A DNA stretch of 48,369 nt from CBDDEC01 sp965198045 (lineage in GTDB: Bacteria > Chloroflexota > Dehalococcoidia > UBA2979). Position numbers and translations under genes: made by a program. Location: the NCBI GenBank assembly GCA_965198045.1, contig CBDAOL010000002.1:1-48369 (forward strand), read 5' to 3'. Shown here piece after piece: positions 8,695 through 17,061 of this stretch (the stretch's first letter is position 1; each line of letters starts with the position of its first letter). The notes below the pieces were generated by a model. It made no database searches. It was not told the origin of the DNA and worked only from the letters and a program-made list of their open reading frames with translations.

Positions 8695-10037
8695 TGGTGG
8701 CAACAGAGTCAAAGACCGATGTCTACGAGCTCCTCGGGATCTCACCTGACGCCAGTTCCGCGCTCGCGCGCGAGATGTACTGGTCGAAGATCGGCGAGTA
8801 CCTGGAGGCTGAGCGTCAGGGCGAGATCGGCGCACGTCAGGCGATCGATGCGCTCAACGAGGCGCTGAACATCGTCCTCGACAAGAGCCTGCGCCGTGAG
8901 TACGACCACGCGCTCGCTGAGACGCGCCCAGTTCCGCTGCCAGAAGCGATGGCTCCGAACAGCTCCCGTGTGTGGAGCGTGCTGGTCGGCATGGAGCTGG
9001 TTGCGGTCATGGCGGCCGCGGCGACGGGTGTACTCGCCGGCACGCTGCCGGCCATCGGCGTCGCCTTCATCGGCACCTCGACCACCGTGGGCGCCTGGAT
9101 CGGTTTCCGGCACCTGCGCCCGCTCGCCGGTAGCCCCTTTGTACTGCTTGGTCTCGACTCCAGCGCCTCCTTCGACGAGGTTGAACTCGCGTATGAGACG
9201 CGCGTCCAGGAGCTACTGGTCAAGGTGCATCGCGACCCCGGCGTCGTCTCCGAGCTGGAATTGGTCGACCGCGCCTACGTCCGTGCCTGCGCGCTGATCG
9301 CTGTCGGCGAGGCCAACAGCCGAGTGGCTGAGAAGCCCGCTGGCGAGCCTGGAGCGGCCGTGTCCGGCGCGAACTGGTTCGTCCGCCACGCGTCCGATGG
9401 CATCAAGTGGGTCCTGCGCGGCGCAGTGCGCGGGCTGTTCTCGGTCGCCAGTGTGGCCGTCCACGGCACGAAACGTCTGGCCAACGGCATCGGCAACTGG
9501 GTGCGTGACCGCGCCTCGCGGCAGCCGACGCCGGTGCTACCGGACTCGGACAACTACCAGCAGGTGAACGGCGAGGACCTCGACGAGGACACGGCCGCAG
9601 CACCCGCACCGCAGTTCGACATGAACCGCCGGCTGGCGGCCGGCTTCAAGCAGGCGGCGGAGCGCATCGCCGAGACGGACGCTCGCCAGACGAGCGCCGA
9701 CGTGGCCGCAGACGCCACGCCGGACCAGCCGATCACTTCATACATCGTGCTCGGCAGCATCGGCGGGGCCCGCCGCGTATGCATCGGCGCCACGCCGATC
9801 AAGATCGGGAGCGCGGATTCGTGCGACCTGGTGTTGCCGGAGGACTCCGGCGTCTCGCCGGAGCACGCGCTGATCTGGCGTCACGACGACGCCATCGTCC
9901 TGCACGTCACCGACCACAGCGCCGCCTGCCTCGTGAACGAGCGCCCAATGACCTGGGCGACGCTCGAGGCCGGCGACGAGGTGCGCATGGGGACCTTCCG
10001 TATGCACATCGAGGTGGATGGTGCCGACTCTCAATAG
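8691..10037 (+). CDS. Membrane protein with HPD-less J-like domains and C-terminal FHA domain
   Basis: 448 residues from ATG 8691, overlapping the previous stop. Residues about 8-70 resemble a DnaJ J-domain (DVYELLGISPDASS, then INEAY-like DALNEALNIVLDKSLRREYDHAL), but the HPD tripeptide needed to stimulate Hsp70 is missing. Two membrane helices follow (about 95-138), then a second J-like stretch starting FVLLGLDSSASFDEVELAYE, a linker, and an FHA domain (about 350-440; IGSADSCDLVL, GVSPEHALI). The FHA keeps the Ser and His positions, but the first Arg is Ser. It is translationally coupled to the VWA-FHA gene, so the two products probably act together. No Ser/Thr kinase gene is in the window. 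Function unknown. Confidence 0.75.
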   Translation: MMVATESKTDVYELLGISPDASSALAREMYWSKIGEYLEAERQGEIGARQAIDALNEALNIVLDKSLRREYDHALAETRPVPLPEAMAPNSSRVWSVLVGMELVAVMAAAATGVLAGTLPAIGVAFIGTSTTVGAWIGFRHLRPLAGSPFVLLGLDSSASFDEVELAYETRVQELLVKVHRDPGVVSELELVDRAYVRACALIAVGEANSRVAEKPAGEPGAAVSGANWFVRHASDGIKWVLRGAVRGLFSVASVAVHGTKRLANGIGNWVRDRASRQPTPVLPDSDNYQQVNGEDLDEDTAAAPAPQFDMNRRLAAGFKQAAERIAETDARQTSADVAADATPDQPITSYIVLGSIGGARRVCIGATPIKIGSADSCDLVLPEDSGVSPEHALIWRHDDAIVLHVTDHSAACLVNERPMTWATLEAGDEVRMGTFRMHIEVDGADSQ

Positions 10038-10394
10038 GAGGCACCCGCGTGGTGCGCTGAAGCCGCCTCGGCGGTGTGGAGATGAAACGGGTATGCGAGC
10101 AGTGGTGACGGGCTCAATGGCGTGGTCAGCAGGGAGCGGCTTAACCGCTTCTGACGACTTCTTACACGCCGCGACCACGCCGCTTACGAACGCTCTCGTA
10201 GCCTCGGAGTCAGCGCTGGAGCTCATCCTGGACGCGGTCTCGACGACTGAAAGGAACGGGTCCAGCCGGAGTTATCGAAACGGTAGCCAGGGAGCAGCGG
10301 ATCGTGGGGATCGTCGCTTCTCAGCCGGGTCCAGCACCCACAGCGGTCCGTGTCCACGGGCCGATCGGGAGTCCATCGCAGTCAGCTGCGACCA
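10038..10394 (+). promoter_or_regulatory. Non-coding leader before the Flp pilin with CTTAC boxes
   Basis: No convincing gene in these 357 bases; open frames here have Ser/Arg-rich, unrelated products. TTCTTAC at 10159-10165 and CTTACG at 10183-10188 are 22 bases apart and match the boxes before the sigma factor. A small hairpin AGCGG-CTTAA-CCGCT lies at 10135-10149. GGAAC at 10253-10257 could be an ECF-type -35 element, but no matching -10 was found. Pilin mRNA often has its own strong promoter, which would fit here. Confidence 0.4.
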
Positions 10395-10418
10395 ATGAAC
10401 AAGGGTCCAATGAACAAG
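10392..10418 (+). repeat. Tandem CCAATGAACAAG duplication at the pilin start
   Basis: CCAATGAACAAG occurs at 10392-10403 and again at 10407-10418, 15 bases apart and in the same frame. It duplicates the start codon and the first residues (MNKGP then MNKLN). Only the second copy has a nearby purine stretch (AAGGG at 10401-10405). Confidence 0.8.
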
Positions 10419-10616
10419 CTCAACGACCTGCTGATGCAGGCGCAGATCAAGCTCCAGTCGACGCTGGAGCCCGAAGAGGGTCAGGGAGTCATCGAGTACG
10501 TGCTGGTCGCCGGAGTGATCTCGCTGGCCTTGTTTGTCGCCTTCCAGACGACGGGCATCGCCGCACAGATCACCTCCACCGTGACGGAGATCAAGACCAC
10601 GATGGCCGGTTCGTAA
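10410..10616 (+). CDS. flp: Flp-type pilin subunit (class III leader)
   Basis: 68 residues from ATG 10410, or 73 from the duplicated ATG 10395. The processing site is EEGQGVIEYVLVAG, matching G^XXXXEY of Flp pilins. Cleavage after the Gly would leave a mature peptide of about 45 residues that starts with a hydrophobic helix and ends TTMAGS. This is the major pilus subunit, matured by the TadV-type peptidase at 17058. The leader (MNKLNDLLMQAQIKLQ) is amphipathic. It is followed 33 bases later by the TadE gene. AAGGG before the second ATG slightly favours the shorter form. Confidence 0.85.
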   Translation: MNKLNDLLMQAQIKLQSTLEPEEGQGVIEYVLVAGVISLALFVAFQTTGIAAQITSTVTEIKTTMAGS

Positions 10617-10649
10617 GCCGGGCGAAGCACGAGATGAACGGGGAGCAGG

Positions 10650-11135
10650 ATGCGTCTGACAAGCGATAGCGGGCAGACCGTCGTCGAGACGACGTTGCTG
10701 CTCCCCCTCATATTGCTGCTGGTGATGCTGCTGGTAGAGTTCGGCTTTGCCTTCTACACCAACATCACGGTGAACAACGCCGCGTCCGAGGCGGCTCGTT
10801 ACGCAGCCGTGGCCAACCTGCCGTCGACCGTCCCCGGCACCTGTGACGCCAACTCGATTGAGAAGCGCGCCATCGACTTCGCCGGCGGGCGCCTGCTCTG
10901 CTCAGAGGTTTCGGTCTCGTACCAAAACACCGGCGGGGAATACACGCGCGGCGACGGCGTCGCGGTTCGAATCAACCACAGCTACGACACGATCACGCCG
11001 GTGCCGGGACTGATCTCGTTGGTCTCGGGCGGACTGATTCCATCGACGTGGAACATCAACGCTTGCTCGGACTCGCGCCTCGAAGCTAAGCCGTCAAACC
11101 AGGCGGTGCTCGTGGCCGGGGCTGACTGCGGATAA
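10650..11135 (+). CDS. tadE: TadE-like minor pseudopilin
   Basis: 161 residues with an N-terminal pilin-like segment (SGQTVVETTLLLPLILLLVML) carrying the G-x4-E processing pattern, then one hydrophobic helix and an exported domain with several Cys (GTCDANS, LLCSEVS, INACSDS, ADCG). ATG 10650 follows GGGGAGCAGG. TadE-like proteins are minor subunits of Tad pili, processed by the prepilin peptidase. Cys pairs could form disulfides outside the membrane. A partner TadF or TadG is not recognisable between this gene and cpaB. Confidence 0.8.
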   Translation: MRLTSDSGQTVVETTLLLPLILLLVMLLVEFGFAFYTNITVNNAASEAARYAAVANLPSTVPGTCDANSIEKRAIDFAGGRLLCSEVSVSYQNTGGEYTRGDGVAVRINHSYDTITPVPGLISLVSGGLIPSTWNINACSDSRLEAKPSNQAVLVAGADCG

Positions 11136-11149
11136 GGAGTGCTCAGTTG

Positions 11150-11302
11150 GTGGCTCGCGCCACCGTCTCGACGGGCCTGACGGCCGCGCGAGGCAGAGGC
11201 GGGAGCGACCAGCGCGACCAGCGCGAAGCACCGGACCATCACATCGCGACGGCCTTCGGGCCCAAGCGACGCGGTCACGGAACTTCCGAACGGAAGCGGT
11301 AG
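11150..11302 (+). CDS. Possible small basic protein (50 aa), doubtful
   Basis: The 183-base gap between tadE and cpaB holds a GTG-started frame of 50 codons ending TAG at 11300-11302, with GGAG at 11136-11139 about ten bases upstream. The product is Arg-rich (GRGGSDQRDQREAPDHH, then PKRRGHGTSERKR) with no membrane helix and no recognised family. It may be a remnant of a lost Tad minor-subunit gene or non-coding. Confidence 0.2.
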   Translation: MARATVSTGLTAARGRGGSDQRDQREAPDHHIATAFGPKRRGHGTSERKR

Positions 11303-11318
11303 GAGCGGAGGGACCAAG

Positions 11319-12170
11319 ATGAACGGTGTACGCAAGATCGCCTCGGGTGGCGGACTGCTGCTGATCGCTGCGGTGCTGGGGCTGGTAACAGCTGCGGCCA
11401 CGCTGGCCTGGCTCAGCGCCCAGGAGGGCGATGACGAGGCCTCGACGGCGGCAGCAACGAACAATATTCCGGGCCGGACGGTCGTCGTAGCGCGCGAGGA
11501 GATCCCCGCGGGCGTCGAGCTGACCACGGCCATACTCGAGCTGCGCGAGATTCCGGTCTCGGCCGTCCTCTCGGGCGCGCTGACCGACCTCGACGAGCTA
11601 GAGGGGCGCACCACGCGTTATCCCTTGACCCTCGGCGAGCAGGTGCTCGAGTCGAAGCTCGTGGGCTCTGACGGCACTAGTGGCGTTGAGCTCGCCTACT
11701 CCGTCCCGGCGGGGATGCGGGCTGCCTCGGTGCAGTTCAGCGAAATCATGGGCGCCGGCGGACTGATCGTCCCCGGCGACCGGGTCGACGTGATGGTGTC
11801 CACTGACTATGGCCGCCTCTTCGGCCCCGACGAGCAGCCTGACGACAACGACGTGGCTGGGCACCCGACGGTGATCACCATCCTGCAGGACCTGCTAGTC
11901 CTGGCCGTCGGTCAGGAGTTCGCGCAGCCGCTGGACGGCGACCGCGACCAGGCCACGCTGCGCGACGACGCGGTCGAGGTTCAGCCCTCGGCGGTCTCTG
12001 TCACGCTCGCCGTGACAGCAGACGAGGCGCAGACGCTGTTCCTCGCTTCGCGCGAGGGCTCGCTGGGGCTGACGCTGCGTTCGTTCGGTGACTCGACTCG
12101 GTTCACGATCGACCCGTTGTTCAAGCTCGAGCAGTTGCAGGGCAGCACCGGGCTGGCGTCGACGCGATAA
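11319..12170 (+). CDS. cpaB: Flp pilus assembly protein CpaB (RcpC), SAF domain
   Basis: 283 residues: one N-terminal membrane helix (about 11-33), an exported SAF domain (VVVAREEIPAGVELT, then LREIPVSAV) and a CpaB C-terminal domain (YSVPAGMRAASVQF, then VPGDRVDVMVS). ATG 11319 follows GGAGGGACCAAG. In diderms CpaB/RcpC acts with the outer-membrane secretin. Here no secretin is present, which suggests a role in the cell wall layer of a single-membrane cell. It is followed by cpaE after 31 bases in the same direction. Confidence 0.9.
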   Translation: MNGVRKIASGGGLLLIAAVLGLVTAAATLAWLSAQEGDDEASTAAATNNIPGRTVVVAREEIPAGVELTTAILELREIPVSAVLSGALTDLDELEGRTTRYPLTLGEQVLESKLVGSDGTSGVELAYSVPAGMRAASVQFSEIMGAGGLIVPGDRVDVMVSTDYGRLFGPDEQPDDNDVAGHPTVITILQDLLVLAVGQEFAQPLDGDRDQATLRDDAVEVQPSAVSVTLAVTADEAQTLFLASREGSLGLTLRSFGDSTRFTIDPLFKLEQLQGSTGLASTR

Positions 12171-12201
12171 CACGACGCCCGCAAGGGGAGCGGAGAACAT
12201 C

Positions 12202-13416
12202 ATGGCTCGTAATCTTTCGGCGCTGATCGTCGATCCCAACCTGGACAGCAGGCTCGACGTTGCTCGCGCCCTCGAATCCGTCGGCCTCGACGTCGCAGGC
12301 GAGACCGCCTACGGCACCGAGGCGACCTTCCTGGCTGCGGAACAGGCGCCCAACCTGATCTTGCTTTCGCTGGAAGATCCGCCGGTGCGAGGTCTCGCGA
12401 CCCTGGAGGCGCTGCAACAGCAGACGCCCGACACGCCGGTGCTCGTGTACTCGAGCGCGAGCGACGCCGCGCTCATGCGCCAGTCGATGCGAGCGGGAGC
12501 GCGTGACTACCTCGAGAAGCCGCTGAACAGCGACGAGCTACGTGACGCCATCCACGCCGTCCTGGCGCAGGAGGAGCAGCGACAGCTCGCACGCTGGACG
12601 GACTCGACTGGGACCACGGCGAAGGGCACGGCCCTGACGGTCGCCGGCGCGAAGGGCGGTATCGGCAAGACCACCCTGGCCACGAACCTCGCGGTCGCCA
12701 TGCGACGCGTGACGGGCCAGGAAGTGGCGCTGGTCGATGGCGACGCGCAGTTCGGCGATGTCGCGGTGATGCTGGACCTCGACGTGGAGCGGTCGGTCGC
12801 CGACCTCGCCCGCGACGAGGAAGAGATCGACCGTGCTGTCATGCAGAGCTACCTATCTCGGCACGAATCCGGTGTGAACGTCCTCATGGCCGCCTCCGAG
12901 CCGGACGACTGGCGCGCGATGCGGCCTGAGCACATCACCTCGATCGCACAATCGCTGGCGGAGACGCACGAGTACGTCATCATCGATACCCCCGGTGTCA
13001 TGAACGATGTCGTTGCGGCTTCCCTCAATGAGGCGGCGATCGTCATCCTTGTGACCTCGCTCGATGTGTCGAGCGTGAAGGACACAAAGACGGCACTCCG
13101 CATCCTGGAATCCTGGGCGATGCCGAAACAGCGCATCCGCCTGGTGGTGAATGACAACACGCGTGCGGCCGCGGTGAGCCCGGAGGACGTCGCACGTGCG
13201 ACCGGCCTCGAGGTCGCCGAGGTGATTCCGCACGATTCGCAGGTTGGCCTGTCGGTGCAGACCGGCATTCCGATCACCCTCTCGTCGCCGCGCGGCAAGT
13301 ACGCCCGGCACGTGGTGCATTTCGCCGAGACGATCGCCGGCGTGGGAGAGAGCGAGAGCCGCATCACGCGACTGCCGTTCGTCCGCATCCCGCTGCTGAG
13401 CAGGAAGGCGCAGTAA
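12202..13416 (+). CDS. cpaE: Tad localisation ATPase CpaE/TadZ with pseudo-receiver
   Basis: 404 residues. An N-terminal receiver-like domain (about 1-125) keeps the C-terminal Lys (DYLEKPLNSDEL) but has Ser where the phosphorylated Asp should be (NLILLSLEDPP), so it is unlikely to be phosphorylated. A MinD/ParA-type ATPase follows with deviant Walker A AGAKGGIGKTTLATN (about 148-162) and the MinD-like motifs LVDGDAQFGD and VIIDTPGVMND. CpaE/TadZ places the Tad machine in the cell. ATG 12202 has GGGGAG upstream. The stop is directly followed by cpaF. Confidence 0.9.
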   Translation: MARNLSALIVDPNLDSRLDVARALESVGLDVAGETAYGTEATFLAAEQAPNLILLSLEDPPVRGLATLEALQQQTPDTPVLVYSSASDAALMRQSMRAGARDYLEKPLNSDELRDAIHAVLAQEEQRQLARWTDSTGTTAKGTALTVAGAKGGIGKTTLATNLAVAMRRVTGQEVALVDGDAQFGDVAVMLDLDVERSVADLARDEEEIDRAVMQSYLSRHESGVNVLMAASEPDDWRAMRPEHITSIAQSLAETHEYVIIDTPGVMNDVVAASLNEAAIVILVTSLDVSSVKDTKTALRILESWAMPKQRIRLVVNDNTRAAAVSPEDVARATGLEVAEVIPHDSQVGLSVQTGIPITLSSPRGKYARHVVHFAETIAGVGESESRITRLPFVRIPLLSRKAQ

Positions 13417-13417
13417 C

Positions 13418-14758
13418 GTGGCGACTCAAAACGGCACGAGCAATATCGTGCGCGTGGTCGAAGGCCACGGCACGCAAGACCGTTCGCGCGATGAGCTGGT
13501 GGTACGCGTCCACGACCGGATCCTGAAGGATCTGGACGTGCGCGCCCTGGACTCCCTCTCCTACGAGGAGTCGCACGAGCATGTCCGCACCGCCGTCACC
13601 GAGGTCCTGGGCGAGCTGGCCGGCAACATTGCCGGCGTGATCAAGCAGGAGGTCGTGACGGCCGTCGTCGATGAGGTGCTGGGCTACGGCCGATTCAGCC
13701 ACTGCTGGACGACCCTGAGATCAGCGAGGTGATGGTCAACGGGCCTGACCAGGTCTATTACGAGCGCAGCGGCGTGCTCTACGTGAGCTCCGTCCGCTTC
13801 CGCGACCCAGAGCACATCCGCCGCGTGGCCGACCGCATCGTCGGCCCGCTGGGCCGGCGCCTTGACGAGGCGCAGCCGCTGGTAGACGCGCGTCTGCCTG
13901 ATGGCTCCCGTGTCAACATCGTGATCCCACCGATCTCGGTGAACAGCCCGACGCTGACGATTCGGAAGTTCCAGACTGACCGCTTCGACTTCGATGACCT
14001 GATCCGTATCGGGAGCGTCACGGAGCAGGCATCTGGCTTCCTGCGCGCCTGCGTGGCGGCCAAGCTGAACATCGTCATCTCCGGCGGTACTGGCTCCGGT
14101 AAGACGACGCTGATGAACGCGCTCTCGGGGTTCATCCCGGCGCAAGAGCGCGTCGTCACCATCGAGGACCCGGTCGAGATCCAGCTGCGCCAGCCGCACG
14201 TCGTGACCCTTGAGGCGCGTCCGGGCGGCCAGGAGGGCGCCGGCATGATCTCTCAGCGCGAGCTCGTCCGGAACTCTCTGCGTATGCGCCCCGACCGCAT
14301 CATCGTCGGCGAGGTCCGGGGCGACGAAGCCTTCGACATGATGCAGGCGATGAACACTGGTCATGAGGGCTCGATCACCACGGTGCACGCCAACACGACA
14401 CGCGATGCCCTATCGCGTATCGAGAACATGGTGATGCTCGCCGGGTTCGAGCTGCCGACCAAGGCGATTCGAGATGGCCTCGGCGCTGCACCTGATCGTG
14501 CAGATCTCACGCATGATTGACGGCACGCGCCGCGTCTCCGCCATCACAGAGATCGCAGGCATGGAGGGCGATGTGATCGCCCTGCAGGACATCTTCACGC
14601 TTGAGCAAGAAGGCCTCGACGACGACGGCCGCGTGCGTGGAGAGCTGCGACCGACAGGCATCCGACCACACTTCACAGAGCGCTTCGAGCACTACGGTGT
14701 GTCCGAGGCGTGGGTGCGCCCACCGGACGCGCCGACAGCTGCGGCGGCGCTGCGATGA
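13418..14758 (+). CDS. cpaF: Tad pilus motor ATPase CpaF/TadA (two frameshifts)
   Basis: About 446 residues once joined; a type II/IV secretion hexameric ATPase that powers pilus assembly. Seen are Walker A SGGTGSGKTTLMN (about 220), Walker B region IIVGEVRGDEAFDMMQAMN and the His box TTVHANTTRD. GTG 13418 starts one base after the cpaE stop. Shift one is at about 13687, where GGCCGATTCAG should have one more C to read GPIQPLLDDPEISEVMV. Shift two is at about 14472, where family members read AIREQIASA and bases are missing or added between CGA and ATGGCC. Both sides of each break are highly conserved, so a real pseudogene is less likely than assembly indels. The stop overlaps tadB by ATGA. 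Confidence 0.88.
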
Positions 14759-15735
14759 ACCCGGCCGTCATTGTCATCGCCGCCGGCGTCGGTTCAACTG
14801 TGATGCTCACGCTGGTGGCGCTCGCGCGCTTCATCAGCTCGCCCTACGGCAAGGCGCAGGACCGCCTCGCCGCACTGGGCACACCAACGGAGATCTACGA
14901 GCGGCAAGTCGACCTGATGCAGGGCAGCCGCTCCAGCGGGCGGCTGGATGCCCTGACCGCGGGCAGCGCCTGGGGCGATCGCACGCGCGAGAAGCTGGAA
15001 CAAGCCGGTGTCCCGCTCCGAGTGAGCGAGTACATCGCGATCCGGCTACTCGCGGTGGTGGTCGCCGTCCTGGTGGGCGTCACTGCCGGCGACTCGTTCG
15101 AAAGTCCGGTCGCGCGACTGGCCACGCCGGGGCTCTTCATCCTGGCTGCCATCATCGCGCCGCCGTTGCTGGTCGCGCAGCGACGCAAGCGCCGCGCCGA
15201 GATGATCGAGGAGCAGCTCGTCGAGTTCTGCGACGTGATGGCCTCGATGCTGCAATCTGGATTCGGCTACGTGCAGGCCCTGAGGGCGACGCGGCAGCAG
15301 TTGGAGGCGCCTCTGGCCGATGAGCTGCAGCGCATGCTCGACTCGACCCGCCTCGGCGGGAACACCGACGAGGCGCTGAAGGAGATCAACTCCCGCCTCG
15401 GCAGCCGTGACTTCGACATGATCGCCACGGCGATCTCGATCCAGCGGCAGAGCGGCGGCAACTTGTCCGAGATCCTGCGCGGCGTGGGTGTCACGATTCG
15501 CGAGCGGCGTTCGTTCTATCGCGACCTCAAGGCGATGACGGCCAAGGAGCGGTTCTCCGCCGTGATTGTGGCGGGCTTCCCGCTGGTCCTCGCTGGCGGT
15601 CTCATGCTGATGGCCGGCGACCCGTACCGGCTGCTACTGACGGACCCGCGAGGCCAGATCGTCCTCGGCGCGGCACTCGCGCTCGACTTCGCCGGCTACG
15701 TGGTCATCAACAAGGTCACAAAGAGCGAGGTGTAG
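14755..15735 (+). CDS. tadB: Tad inner-membrane platform protein TadB
   Basis: 326 residues of the GspF/TadB family. It has an N-terminal helix, two central helices (about 100-140), the cytoplasmic GspF-type domain (VEFCDVMASMLQSGFGYVQAL, then SIQRQSGGNLSEIL) and C-terminal helices (VIVAGFPLVLAGGLMLMAG). It forms the membrane platform with TadC on which CpaF works. ATG 14755 overlaps the cpaF stop, and tadC follows after two bases, so the three are translationally coupled. Confidence 0.9.
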   Translation: MNPAVIVIAAGVGSTVMLTLVALARFISSPYGKAQDRLAALGTPTEIYERQVDLMQGSRSSGRLDALTAGSAWGDRTREKLEQAGVPLRVSEYIAIRLLAVVVAVLVGVTAGDSFESPVARLATPGLFILAAIIAPPLLVAQRRKRRAEMIEEQLVEFCDVMASMLQSGFGYVQALRATRQQLEAPLADELQRMLDSTRLGGNTDEALKEINSRLGSRDFDMIATAISIQRQSGGNLSEILRGVGVTIRERRSFYRDLKAMTAKERFSAVIVAGFPLVLAGGLMLMAGDPYRLLLTDPRGQIVLGAALALDFAGYVVINKVTKSEV

Positions 15736-15737
15736 CG

Positions 15738-16643
15738 ATGTCTCCACTCGTGCTCGCGATTCTCGCCGGAAGTACCGTCGCGATCCTGTTCGTGGCGCTG
15801 TTCCGCGGCAACCGGGACGTCGAGGTGCACCGTCGCCTCGAGCGCCTCGGCTCGGACGATGACACGGTCGACGTGTTCGAACTCTCGTTCGGAGAGCGCG
15901 TGATCGCGCCGATCCTCGGGAATATCGGGAACACCGGTTCGTCTCTGCTTCCACAGCGCGTGGTCCAGTCAGTCGACGCGAGCCTCGAGACGGCCGGTCG
16001 ACCGATGACGCTGTCGACATTCCTCACGATCTGGGCGGCCGCGGGTGTGGTGACGCCCGTGGGGTTCGGATTGCTGAGCGTTATCACTAGCGGCACCGTG
16101 ACCTCGACGCTCGCGATCGTCCTCGCGGTGTGGGCCGGCGGCGGCCTCTACGTCCCGTGGATGATGCTGCGCCGCAAGGCACAGCAGCGCAGCGACCAGA
16201 TCGCCAAGGAGCTGCCGGACGCCATCGACCTGATCGTCACGAACATCGAGGCTGGCGTTGGCCTGCAGGCCGCGCTATTGACGGTCGCTGAGAAGTTCAA
16301 GGGGCCCATCGCCGAGGAGTTCGGCCGTGCGGTCAACGAGATCTCGGTCGGCCAGCCCCGCGAGGAGGCGCTGCTGAGCATGGCGCGCCGATCGCGGGCA
16401 CGAGAGATGTTCCTCTTCGCCCGCGCGATTGCGCAGGCGGAGCAGACCGGTATCCCGATCGCGGGTGTGCTGCGCAACCACGCCGCGGCGTCGCGCGCGC
16501 GACGCCGCCAGGAGGCGCAGGAGAAGGCCGCGAAGATTCCGGTGAAGATCACGTTGCCGACGGTGATGTTCATGTTCCCGACGCTGTTCCTGCTCCTGCT
16601 GGGCCCGATCGGCCTGGACGTCATGGACACGTTCTCCGGCTAG
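15738..16643 (+). CDS. tadC: Tad inner-membrane platform protein TadC
   Basis: 301 residues, GspF/TadC family. It has an N-terminal helix, a pair of helices near 85-135, a cytoplasmic domain (AIDLIVTNIEAGVGLQAALL, then IAQAEQTGIPIAGVLRNHA) and a final pair of helices (TVMFMFPTLFLLLLGP). It is the partner of TadB. The start follows the tadB stop (TAGCG ATG). The reading frame is intact, unlike many genes here. Confidence 0.9.
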   Translation: MSPLVLAILAGSTVAILFVALFRGNRDVEVHRRLERLGSDDDTVDVFELSFGERVIAPILGNIGNTGSSLLPQRVVQSVDASLETAGRPMTLSTFLTIWAAAGVVTPVGFGLLSVITSGTVTSTLAIVLAVWAGGGLYVPWMMLRRKAQQRSDQIAKELPDAIDLIVTNIEAGVGLQAALLTVAEKFKGPIAEEFGRAVNEISVGQPREEALLSMARRSRAREMFLFARAIAQAEQTGIPIAGVLRNHAAASRARRRQEAQEKAAKIPVKITLPTVMFMFPTLFLLLLGPIGLDVMDTFSG

Positions 16644-16701
16644 CGCCTGGCGCGTTCCGCGCGCGAACATGGCAAGGGCGCGGGGTGATCGGACGGACGC
16701 G

Positions 16702-17061
16702 ATGAGCGCAACGCTCAATCTGGCCGCGAACGGCGAGACCCTCGTGCAGGCGCAGGTCGCAGATTCACTGTGGTCCCGCGGTCGAGGGCTGCTCGGCCGC
16801 CGCGGCCTGGCGCCACGGCAGGGGCTGCTGATTCGCCCCTGCTCCTCCGTACACACCTGGTTCATGCGCTTCGCCATCGACGTGGTCTACCTCGACGATT
16901 ATTGGCGCGTCGTGAAGGTCGTGCCCAACCTCCAGCCCTGGCGATTCAGCTGGGGCCGTGGGACACATATGGTCCTTGAGCTGCCTGCCGGCGAGGCGAT
17001 CCGTCAGGGCATCGCGCCCGGCCTCAAGCTCGAGACGCTCGAAGCCGCCTCCAGCCGATGA
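16702..17061 (+). CDS. DUF192 family protein
   Basis: 119 residues from ATG 16702; an upstream ATG at 16669 is in frame but adds residues that look non-conserved. DUF192 landmarks are ARGLLGR-like SRGRGLLGRRGL, the CSSVHTWFMRFAIDVVYLD segment and a central LELPAG. No signal peptide is seen. The family is of unknown biochemical role. Here it sits between tadC and the prepilin peptidase and overlaps the latter by ATGA, so it is made with the pilus machinery. Neither candidate start has a clear ribosome binding site. Confidence 0.85.
   Translation: MSATLNLAANGETLVQAQVADSLWSRGRGLLGRRGLAPRQGLLIRPCSSVHTWFMRFAIDVVYLDDYWRVVKVVPNLQPWRFSWGRGTHMVLELPAGEAIRQGIAPGLKLETLEAASSR

Noticed and set aside
10253..10257. 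GGAAC as ECF sigma -35 before the pilin
   Set aside because: No matching -10 at usual spacing and no equivalent before the sigma gene itself.
10018..10398. Open frame of 126 codons before the pilin
   Set aside because: Ser/Arg-rich product without family pattern, no ribosome binding site, and it covers the CTTAC boxes; treated as non-coding leader.
13418..14758. cpaF as programmed frameshifting or pseudogene
   Set aside because: Neither break has a clear slippery sequence, the surrounding genes show the same kind of indels, and the rest of the tad locus is intact.
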